Positions 1-8,214 of a stretch of DNA of 64,000 nucleotides are shown here, piece by piece; positions within the stretch are counted from its first letter, which is position 1, and the number at the start of each line of letters is the position of its first letter. The notes beneath the pieces are model-generated. The model did no database searches. It had not been told where the DNA came from and saw only the letters and a list, made by a program, of their open reading frames with translations. The position numbers and the translations under genes were made by a program. The stretch is from Nymphaea colorata. Taxonomy: Eukaryota > Streptophyta > Magnoliopsida > Nymphaeales > Nymphaeaceae. The stretch is from the NCBI RefSeq assembly GCF_008831285.2, contig NC_045146.1, forward strand, positions 4,972,972-5,036,971, given 5' to 3'.

Positions 1-919
1 TTCTATTTGTTTTTTCACAAATAATTGCTTTTTTTATTTATTGGTATTCCTGTTTCTGTTGCATATTTCACAAATTCTCTAAGCAAATTATAGTGGTCTT
101 CTACTGTGTATAAATCTAGTAATATATCATCTATGTATATGATGCAATTTCTAAGGCCTTTAAATTTTTGGTCCATAAATGTTTGGAATCGTCTTGGTGC
201 GTTTTTGTATTTTTGTATCCAAAAGATAATACATTCCATACGTAGAATCCATTGGGTATTGTAATGGTTGTTAGTTTTTTATTTTCTTCTTCTATTTTTA
301 AGTGGTAGAAGACATTTTTACAGTCAAATTTATTGAATTAATTATATCCTGATATTTGTTTTAATTTTAATATTTTATTTGGTATCGGGTAGTTATAACT
401 TTTTGTTTTGGTATTTAAGTTTCTATAATCTATCACCATCCTTGTTTCACTTCGTTTTTTTTTCACTGTGCTTATTAACTATGAATGCTGGCTACTATGT
501 TTTGAGTTAGATTCTTCAATATGCCCTTCTTTTAGTAATTCTTTTATATGTTTGTCAAACTCTTCTAGGTCACTTGGTACATATCTTAATGGTGGTTGAG
601 TTATGATACTGTCTGGGTTTATTAATTCTACTTTTACATAAGTTTTATATTTGTCCCAATGTTCTAAGGGTTTTTCTGAATACAGTTTCTCTAATAATTT
701 TTCAATGCTTGCTAGTTCGTTGATTTCATACATATGTAGATTTATTTCATTTATTCTTTTTGTTTGTAATTTTTGTGACTCATTACTGTTTCCTTTTATC
801 CAATCTGTCTCTTGTCTTTGTATGTTTCTTACTACTAATGCTTCTATTTTGGTTTTACATGGTGTTGTTAATATCAAGTGTTTGTCTGTTAAAAAAAGTA
901 TACTACTATTACAAAACAA
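1..919 (-). pseudogene. Endogenous pararetrovirus reverse-transcriptase fragment
   Basis: Reading the minus strand from about 919 down to 1 gives the linker before a pararetroviral RT (479-919, with motif PPLRYVPSDLEEF and an SNSKHSSQ stretch like the SNSPHSSP of this family), then a damaged RT core around 300-450 (VIDYRNLN-type motif), then an open stretch at 15-239 with the YIDDILL catalytic box. Stops and frameshifts separate the pieces, so no full enzyme can be made. In life such an enzyme copies viral RNA into DNA. The match is to Caulimoviridae by motif memory; the genus is not assigned. A second, opposite-facing copy of the same region lies at 4376-5187. Confidence 0.8.
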
Positions 920-1505
920 ACTAAGACTAATTAAAACGAATCTAGGAAGAAGTTTTTTAGAGATATATGAAATGACCTTAGACTTGTAACAAATAAAGAA
1001 GAAATGCAGATAGAGGGTGTTATGGACAAAATGACGAGACTACACAAATAAAATGAAAAGCATAAAATAGGAAAGAATGTATGACAAAATGAAGTTGAAG
1101 TTGAACAAAGTATTACACACATAGACTTGCTAGAAACAATGGAAAATGTAGAGGTAAATATGAACACAACCCCAAAAGAAATTACAAAAGAAGAAAACCC
1201 TATACGAAGAGAATCAAACAAGGAAGATATACGAAAAAAGAAGAAAGATGAATGAACCAAGATTCTTGGAACAAAGACACAAGAAATTATGGGAATCCAT
1301 ATTAACAAATACAAATAGTTTAAAAATTATACATGAAGTAGGAATACTAAACCTTTATGAAGCCAAAACCATATTAGAAACAATAGAAAGACACAAGAAA
1401 TTATGGGAATCCATATTAACAAATACAAATAGTTTAAAAATTATACATGAAGTAGAAATACTAAACGTTTATGAAGCCAAAACCATATTAGAAACAATAG
1501 AATCC
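895..1505 (+). pseudogene. A-rich block of viral locus, plus orientation, unassigned
   Basis: The strand bias flips here from T-rich to A-rich. The plus strand gives short lysine- and glutamate-rich readings (for example around 1000-1250, ending in KKKKDE) broken by stops. The composition and location suggest a displaced piece of the same pararetroviral genome, possibly near the capsid region, but I recognise no domain. The long minus-strand frame at 931-1314 is an antisense shadow. Confidence 0.35.
1276..1503 (+). repeat. Two tandem copies of a 114-bp unit
   Basis: The unit starting GACACAAGAAATTATGGG at 1276 begins again at 1390, giving two adjacent copies that differ at only a few positions. 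114 is a multiple of three, so the frame 1248-1532 runs through both and repeats a 38-residue block (LWESILTNTNSLKII). Confidence 0.85.
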
Positions 1506-1509
1506 ATCT

Positions 1510-1770
1510 ACCTTGTTTTTCTATCAACATGATATTGTTTTGCCTATGTATAACCTTTAAGAACTACATTCATGCTTATAGAACACTTAGATCTAATTTC
1601 ATCTAAAATTTTGGTACCTCCGGCTGGTTTCATACAATACACCTCTACTAATCCGTCGACCTCACCATATGGCATTTTGTTTCCCCTAACACGGCATCTT
1701 GCCCCAAATGGGTACTCTTTCTTGCCGTTGTCTCTTGGTTTTTGAGTTTCACAATTTGTTCCTATTCTCA
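1510..1770 (-). pseudogene. Pararetroviral movement-protein fragment (C-terminal part)
   Basis: The minus strand reads a short conserved stretch around an arginine-rich RVRGNKM motif and a following ILDEIRSKC motif. The same segment is present on the plus strand at 4200-4376, directly downstream of a more recognisable movement-protein core. Movement proteins of Caulimoviridae carry virus through plasmodesmata. The assignment rests on that linkage and is moderate. Confidence 0.55.
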
Positions 1771-2121
1771 GATAGTATTTCCTAATATCTTAGACTATCA
1801 ACTTAAGTTTCTGTATTCATGGATGAGTTTTAAATTTATACATAGCAATCTTTTCATGTTTCTACATTAACTATTCAGACTTTTGAAAGATAAGTTATTT
1901 TATTTCATAAAAGAAATCATAACATACATCAAGAAAAGATAACTACTTACAATGACTTCCTCTATATCCTCATAGATGCTGCTTACATTTGTTAGGCTGT
2001 CAGGTGCATCCTCCATGACTATCTCTTTTGTATATTTCTGATACAACATCCCTCACTCACAACTATTTATGGCTAACTATCTGTGATACTTTATTCTTTT
2101 CTTTTGTGCTAAGTTTTTGTT

Positions 2122-3100
2122 CTATTTTTTTCTTTTCTTATCCAGTATTTCTTTCAAAATATATTCCTCAGTCTTGTCTTCAATTTTTCCTTCTTTTAGT
2201 TTTTTGTACTTTTGCTTTTTCTTCTTGTAATATTTTATGGATGCTATTCTCTTTTTCTCTGTTGTGATTAGTAATTTTTTTAATTTTTCTGCAAAATCTT
2301 TTAATTCTTCTGCCTCGTCCTGCATTCTAATTTGACATCACACATTTATGGAATTTTAGAGCATTCAGAACATTCATGTTCTGGCATTTTTTGCATTAGT
2401 CTGCAATATGTCTTCAAGCTATTTTCTGAAATGAATCCTTATTTAATAGCTCTTGTATTTGGGACTGCTTCTGCCTTTGCTAGTGTTTCAAGCCATCTTG
2501 CTACCTCTTCTAGTGACTCATCTTTGGTTTTTTGTGATTGAGAAAATATTATCTGGTGTCCCTTCGATTCGTATAACCAGATATTTTGGTTGTATTGTTG
2601 GAATAACTCCTCAAAAATCAACTGGATATTCTTTGCTCTTTTCTTTGATAAGATTTTTTCTTTTGTTATGTCCACTGAGTAGAATCTGACATATATCAAT
2701 TATACTTTTCTTATCTCTAGGTATCTCTTAGTAACTCGACATATTTTTGGTACTTGTTCCAGTTCCTTTCCATCATTTGTATATACGATATGTAATAGTC
2801 CATGGCTGTAGGCAGTTTTGACTAGGTTTGAATTTGTTTTGGGATAAGCAATTAGTTTCTTAAATCCAGGTAGGGCTATAGTGGTATATCCTTCTCCTTC
2901 TTTTGCTATTTCTCTTGGGTTTTTATTTAGGAAATCTGTAGTCTGTTTGAGGTTTCTGATATAGGTATTTGTTATATGGTGTTGGCTTTCTTTTTTCTAG
3001 ATTTGTATAGTTTCTACATAGATCTCTATCGGGGGTGGTATAAACTATATGGGTTTTGGTTTTGTCTATACTGGTTTTTTGAATTTGGTATTCAGGTTAT
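2122..3100 (-). pseudogene. Unassigned viral-like fragments, lysine-rich
   Basis: Minus-strand readings at 2122-2325 (very rich in Lys and Glu, probably helical or coiled coil), 2439-2699 (IYVRFYSVDITKEK, then a helical tail) and an open but start-less stretch up to about 3100 share composition and orientation with the flanking pararetroviral pieces. No domain is recognised. They lie between the coiled-coil segment at 3106-3396 and the movement-protein fragment at 1510-1770, so they may come from the region upstream of the movement protein. Breaks between frames show decay. Confidence 0.35.
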
Positions 3101-3105
3101 GGTTT

Positions 3106-3396
3106 TTAATGAATATGGGTTTGGTTTTTTTTTTTTTTTTTTTTTTTTTTTGTACGGGCAGATTTCCCTTTAGGTTTTGGGTTTTGCGCTCCTTCTATCT
3201 GGATTTGGGTCTGGTCCTTTTTGGATTTTGTCAAGATCTGGGTCTGATCCTTCTTTAGGTCTTTTTGTATATTACTCATAAAGGACATAAGTTTATTTAT
3301 TTGGGTTTTAAATATTACCACTTCTTCTTTGAGGTAAAGGACCTCATTTTTTAGTACCTGCAAGTTGAAGTCTTGTAAGTATAAATCCGTGTTCAT
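3106..3396 (-). pseudogene. Coiled-coil, lysine-rich reading frame (virion-associated-protein-like?)
   Basis: Ninety-six codons from an ATG at 3396. Residues about 10-48 show heptad-like hydrophobic spacing (LKNEVLYLKEEVVIF), followed by a Lys/Gln/Pro-rich tail ending in a run of lysines encoded by the poly-T tract. A short coiled-coil protein with a basic tail next to the other viral pieces recalls the virion-associated protein of Caulimoviridae, but this rests on architecture only, with no motif match. Confidence 0.3.
3126..3151. repeat. Poly-T tract
   Basis: A run of about 26 thymines, broken from neighbouring T-rich sequence only by a G. Confidence 0.9.
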
Positions 3397-3484
3397 AGAG
3401 AGGCTTGGGTTTCACCCGCAACTCTATGTTTGTGCTAGTGGATGTGTATCTTTGTGTTTGGATATTATTTCAGAGGGACTTGGC

Positions 3485-3527
3485 TTAATGCCGCAACTCC
3501 TCATAAATCATGATATGATTTTTGGAT
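3485..3527 (-). repeat. Inverted copy of the viral 3'-end segment
   Basis: Read on the minus strand this segment contains CCAAAAATCATAT and GATTTATGAGGAGTTGC, which recur on the plus strand at about 5496-5538 after the RNase H tail. It marks the start of the minus-oriented block and shows that both blocks derive from the same circular or tandem viral genome. Confidence 0.7.
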
Positions 3528-3544
3528 AATAAAAAATCTATATA

Positions 3545-4080
3545 AATGCTGTACATAATACTGAAGACCACAATTAGGCTGCGAATATAGAAGCCATAAA
3601 CAAAAATGTAATAAAAAAAGAAATTTAGAAGACTAAAAGAAAAATACAAAAGATAAATATCATTAAAGATAAGATATTGGATTTCCCCATGATTAAAAGT
3701 CCCATGAATAAGAAGTATACTAAAAAAGTAAGGAAGAATATTATATAACAAACCAAAAAGAACATGTGATAGATATAGACCAAGCAATAGGAACTATCCG
3801 AGTACCACTTATGAGTAGAGCAGGAATAAATGAAGAATTGAAACAATTAAAAATAAAAGAACCAATGAAATATGTGTACTATGGAGGCATAGAAATTATG
3901 ATTAAAGCCTGTTTTAGGGAATGTATTAACACACCAATAGAAATATATTTATTCAGATGATAGAATAATTTACCCAACAGAAAAAGCTCCAGACAACCTG
4001 ATAAATGTAAGCCTATATGAGGATACAAAGGAAATCATTGTAAGTAGTTATGTTTTCTTGATGTATGTTATGCTTTCTTT
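3545..4080 (+). pseudogene. Pararetroviral movement-protein core fragment
   Basis: The plus strand contains an open stretch at 3766-3957 with DQAIGTIRVPL and IKEPMKYVYYGG followed by a CFRE motif and TPIEIYL, matching the conserved core of Caulimoviridae movement proteins (30K superfamily). Reading continues after a frame break at about 3958 (YPTEKAPDNL). The upstream part, 3545-3765, is A-rich with several stops and frame changes. The start and the rest of the protein are not intact. Confidence 0.7.
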
Positions 4081-4180
4081 GTTGGACTAAAATTAATTTA
4101 CCTTCCCGAAATCTGAATTGTTAATGTAGGAATATGAAAAGATTGTTATGTATAAATCTAAAATTCATCCATGATAGAAG

Positions 4181-4233
4181 CAAGAGGGAGTACCCATTTG
4201 AGGCAAGAGGGAGTACCCATTTGAGGCAAGAGG
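4181..4233 (+). repeat. 23-bp tandem duplication inside movement-protein remnant
   Basis: The unit CAAGAGGGAGTACCCATTTG plus AGG occurs at 4181 and again at 4204, followed by a third partial copy. 23 is not a multiple of three, so the duplication also shifts the frame. Confidence 0.85.
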
Positions 4234-4376
4234 CCGTGTTAGGGGAAACAAAATGTCTATGGTGAGGTCGACGGGATTGTCAAAGGTGTATGAAACAAGC
4301 CAAAGGTACTGAAATTTTAGATGAAATTAGATCTAAGTGTTCTGTAAGCATGAATGTAGTTCTTAAAGGTTATAAC
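4200..4376 (+). pseudogene. Movement-protein C-terminal fragment joined to RT
   Basis: Homologous to the minus-strand segment 1560-1760 (shared GTTAGGGGAAACAAAATG and AGATGAAATTAGATCTAAG). At about 4376 it passes directly into the RT segment (GGATGGTGATAGATTATAG), without the capsid and protease regions that separate movement protein and RT in a complete genome, so an internal deletion lies at this junction. Confidence 0.65.
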
Positions 4377-5187
4377 AAGGATGGTGATAGATTATAGAAA
4401 CTTAAATGCCAAAACAAAAACTTATAACTACCGAATACCAAATAAAATATTAAAATTAAAACAAATATCAGGATATAATTACTTCAGCAAATTTGACGTA
4501 AAGATGGATTTTACCACTCAAAGATAAAAGAAAAAAAGTAAAAAATTAACAACATTTACAATACCCAGTGGATTCTACGAATGGAATGTATTACCTTTTG
4601 GATACAAAAATGCACTAGGACGATTCCAAACATTTATGAACAAAAAATTTACATTTATGAACCAAAAATTTAAAGGCCTTAGAAATTGCATCATATACAT
4701 AAATGATACATTACTATATACAAACACTCTGGAACGCCACTATGATTTGCTTACACAATTTGTGAAATATGCAACAGAAGTAGGAATAGGAATAAGTACA
4801 AACAAAGCAATTATTTGTAAAAAACAAATAGAATCCTTTGGAATATAAATAGATAAAGCAGGAATTAAAACGCGAAACCACATAATACAAAAAATGGCAA
4901 TGTTTAACGATTTGGACACAAAGGTAAAATTACAATCATTTTTAGGATTAATTAATCAAGTATGGGAATATATACCAAAATTAGAACATTATATACCCTT
5001 ACAAAAAAAATTAAGGAAAGACACGGAAAATTATTGGGATGAAAAAGATAGAAAACATGTAATTAGAATACAAGAAATATGCAAAAAACTTCCAAAATTA
5101 GAATTCCCAGATGAAACAAGAAATTTCATTTGGATAATAGAGTCTAGTGCTTCAGAAAGAAAGCTACGACTCAGTATTAAGATATAG
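4376..5187 (+). pseudogene. Endogenous pararetrovirus RT / RNase H fragment
   Basis: The plus strand gives, in broken frames, an RT start (VIDYRNLN), an FSKFDVKMDF-like active-site region near 4490, a fingers-palm section, a damaged catalytic box at about 4700 where the second position of the usual YIDD reads N (YINDTLLY), then at 4894-5187 the connection domain (QSFLGLINQVWEYIPKL, LPKLEFPDET). In-frame stops near 4847 and elsewhere, and a small duplication around 4636-4670 (two ACATTTATGAACCAAAAATTT-like copies), break it. It is the opposite-facing counterpart of 1-919. Confidence 0.85.
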
Positions 5188-5540
5188 CTACGAAAATGAG
5201 ATATATGTTGTATTTACTATGCAATCTTGCATTTTGAAATATATGTTGTATTTACCAAGTTCATTATTAGAACCGATCACACTCAAATTAGACACTAGAT
5301 TAATGCAAAATTAGAAAATTCCATTATTAAGATAGAAATTAGAAGGTTAGTTAATGAAAAAAAGTTATTTGAATTCTCCATTGAACTACTAAAAGCTGCC
5401 CATAACAGTTTTGCAGATATATTGTCCAGGAATCCAAAGCTGAAAGGAGAAGAGAAACAGATACAATGATAATGAAATGGAGAAATCTATATCATATCCA
5501 AAAATCATATAAGGATTTATGAGGAGTTGCAGCATTAATA
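5188..5540 (+). pseudogene. Decayed pararetroviral RNase H tail and 3' region
   Basis: After several stops the reading NSFADILSRNPKLKGEE at about 5407-5457 resembles the end of a retroviral-type RNase H (N-x-x-A-D-x-L-S-R). It is followed by the segment at 5496-5538 that also occurs inverted at 3485-3527. Two partial copies of AAATATATGTTGTATTTAC lie near 5200-5260. Confidence 0.6.
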
Positions 5541-5682
5541 AATATGTTAGTGTTTGATATATTTGATTGTTATACATTTAAGTGCCACAAAGAAATTAAA
5601 GGTATTGAATGAGTGTCCCCACCAAAAAATTTTTTTGGCTCCACTAATGGCTCAACTATTACACATATATATATATATATAC

Positions 5683-5790
5683 AAACCATTTGGGCACATG
5701 GACCATAAATAAAGGAAACTTTGAGTATATATATATATACATATATACTCAAAGTTTCCTTTATTTATGGTCCATGTGCCCAAATGGTTT
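5683..5790. repeat. 108-bp near-perfect palindrome
   Basis: The left arm begins AAACCATTTGGGCACATGG at 5683 and the right arm ends with its exact complement at 5790. Pairing base by base around the centre (5736/5737), I find one mismatched pair (5733/5740) and no spacer. The centre is TA-rich. The right arm belongs to a small repeat family also present at about 6096 and 6222. Confidence 0.95.
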
Positions 5791-6150
5791 AATCCTTTTT
5801 GTAGCTGTTCGTCTCGCTCTCAGACCCTTTACCTCCACCACCCTCCCCTGACTGGCAGATGGTATGCCGGCAATGGGAGGCTGGCAAAAGGTCGGCGGCG
5901 ACGAGGGAGAGGCAACTGCATCCCCCTTCTCTTTTATGGGGGGAGGCATCGCCTCTCAAGCCCGATGCCTCATGCATCGGCGTTTTCCCCCTTTTTTTTA
6001 ACAAAAAAAGTAGCTCATCCAATCCAACAGCCCACAGCAGCCGCGCTCAGCTGTGTCCCTGTGTAAGCAGGAACATTTCCAATAAATGTATGTATAGTAA
6101 AAGTTTCTTTTGTTTATGGTCCACGATAAGCCCTAATAACATATATATAT

Positions 6151-6222
<72 letters not shown>

Positions 6223-6305
6223 CTCAAAGCTTCCGTTGTTTATGGTCTGCCATTTTTCCTAATGACGTAATCCTTTTTGTAGCTATTCCTCTTGCTCTCG
6301 AGATC
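5746..6305 (+). repeat. Microsatellite-linked repeat family around a GC-rich island
   Basis: Three direct copies of a block reading ACTCAAAGYTTCCNTTRTTTATGGTC, complete or partial, occur at about 5747, 6096 and 6222. The first and third each follow a (TA)n run and continue with TAATCCTTTTTGTAGCT and a CT-rich stretch. A fourth, inverted copy is the left palindrome arm. Between the first two copies lies a GC-rich stretch (about 5820-6060) with self-complementary GCATCG/CGATGC words but no recognised coding content. Confidence 0.7.
6154..6222. repeat. (CA)n(TA)n microsatellite
   Basis: About 21 CA units run directly into about 13 TA units. Confidence 0.95.
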
Positions 6306-6870
6306 ATTGCTTCCAAAAGCTTTGCCAGCTTCTAGTAGTTGGAGAGCCAAAAAGAGACCTCCATTACAGCTATAATCTCCTTGCTTTCTTAAGATCAATG
6401 TTTTTTACTATTTTAGAAGTCTTATAATTACCTATATCATTGAATTTTTTCTATATTAAATTTGTAGCTTCCTTTTCTTCAATAAATATTGGTGTGTGAG
6501 GCAGCAATTTTCAGGTTACGCTTCATTACTTAATGTAAGTTCATGTATGTTTGTGGCAACAAGTTTACCGACATTATTATCATATTCCAAGGCAACTACA
6601 TCTAGGGAAGCACCAAATAGAATACATGGATTGAAGAATGTATATTTTACCATCTATTGTTCATCGTGTGAAATGTGATGGACAAATTCATGAGTGAAAA
6701 TTGAAAAACATACAGATATTCGAATTTGTAGTACACCCTAGCTGCCTCCCGACTCAGAAAGCAGGAGATGAAAGGACGTACGTGAAATTCAAGCATGCCA
6801 CAAATTCGGATGCATAAATCAAATTTTCTTCTCCTGAGATCTCGTGTATCAAATCTCATGTGGACTAGGG

Positions 6871-6873
<3 letters not shown>

Positions 6874-6921
<48 letters not shown>
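6874..6921. repeat. (TC)n microsatellite
   Basis: About 24 uninterrupted TC units. Confidence 0.95.
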
Positions 6922-6924
<3 letters not shown>

Positions 6925-7477
6925 GATCATGTCAATAGCTGATTATATAAGGAATTCCGGAGACAGGAAACTGAAGGATTTCATTGGGGTCCCGCTCCTA
7001 ATTGGACTGTTTAGAGCAATCACCATAGCTGCATAAGTATGCTCGACAAAGGTCGCCATTGAATCTTAAGTAGCAAACATTGGTCCGACGGAGTAGTAGA
7101 TTTAATTATCAAAACAGTTCTTAATTGATGCGGAGCGATTCTTTAGTCTTATGCATCTGCCAAAGTTTAATTGTCTCTTTATCTCTTTAATCAACCATTA
7201 TAACTGATTATAAACAAAATATGTTCAAGTAATAATAGCAAATTAGCAACTCGCCAACCTTAACCATATGTGAACAGCAGATTATCTAATTCAAAATATC
7301 GAGTTAAAAAATTGAAACACTTCTAAATACTTCGCTCATAAATAGGAGAAACAAGTTTCCTCGTACGTGTAAAATCGAAAAGGTTTTCCAGTCTGTAATG
7401 AGAAACAATCTTCAGACGTGCAACAGTTTCTCCTTAGAAGAGCCCTCCTAAAAAACTTCCATTGAGCTGTTAGACCA

Positions 7478-7856
7478 TTGCCACAAATATCGTTAACGAG
7501 TTTTAAATAAAGAGAATTTTCTCAGGTATTTTTTGACAAAATTCAAAAAAAAAATTTAGAAAAGAAAAAATCCTAAAAATAAAAAAGAACAAACAAGAAA
7601 ACATAAATGATAACTTGACATGATAAAACTGAAGTTTTAATAATGATATAAATTGAAGATAAATAATTTAACTTAAGTTTAAATTTAAAGCAAAAATAAC
7701 ATAAAATGATGGATAAAATGATAAAAATGCAAAAAAAAGCAAAAGTTCATGTTAGATTGTTTTTTTCAAAAAAATAGGAAAAGGACAGGTTTTTCCTTTA
7801 CATTGTTTTTAACGTTTTTATCATGTCTTTTTCTAAAATTAACGATGATGTTGTTT
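7478..7856. mobile_element. Candidate AT-rich MITE-like element
   Basis: The left end CACAAATATCGTTAACGAG resembles the reverse complement of the right end (CAACATCATCGTTAATTTTA), giving imperfect terminal inverted repeats of about 20 bp around an AT-rich centre. The left end and the following TTTTCTCAGGTATTTTT word recur at 10769-10830 inside a GGH intron. No clear target-site duplication was found. Confidence 0.35.
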
Positions 7857-8214
7857 AATTAGGACAAACAAGTGAACAGCCTGCAATTCAGAAATGTATT
7901 ATCAGCACCATATGCTGCTCAGCAGCAGTTACCGGTCAAGGGTACTGCAAGCAACTTTTGTGGGATTCCTTCTTTGACAAAGAAATCATTTCAACATCTA
8001 ATATCCAAGATCAAGTCTCTTGATTACGTATTGAAGATCTATATCTATGTACAAGAAAATTAAGATTAGAGGAAAGCTTGAAGTTGTACAGCTTCACCAG
8101 CTACAACAGTCAGCCCCTTATTTACATAATACAATATATGGAAACCCCAAGCTTCCTTGTCTAAACAAGCATTCTCTGTGAATTTGGTGAATCCATTGAA
8201 TCTCCAAGGATCAT

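Larger units (their letters stand above)
6306..8214. other. Gene-free interval downstream of GGH
   Basis: No coding signal is supported here. It holds a (TC)n run (6874-6921), ordinary AT-rich sequence, a candidate AT-rich inverted-repeat element (7478-7856) and the 3' flank of the minus-strand GGH gene, whose poly(A) site should lie within a few hundred bases below 8215. Confidence 0.6.

Noticed and set aside
931-1314. 127-codon minus-strand frame with hydrophobic composition
   Set aside because: Antisense of A-rich viral sequence; the Phe/Ser/Ile-rich reading is what reversed Lys/Glu codons give.
5859-6335. 158-codon plus-strand frame
   Set aside because: Runs through a (CA)n(TA)n microsatellite (THTHTH and YIYIYI), so it is a low-complexity artefact.
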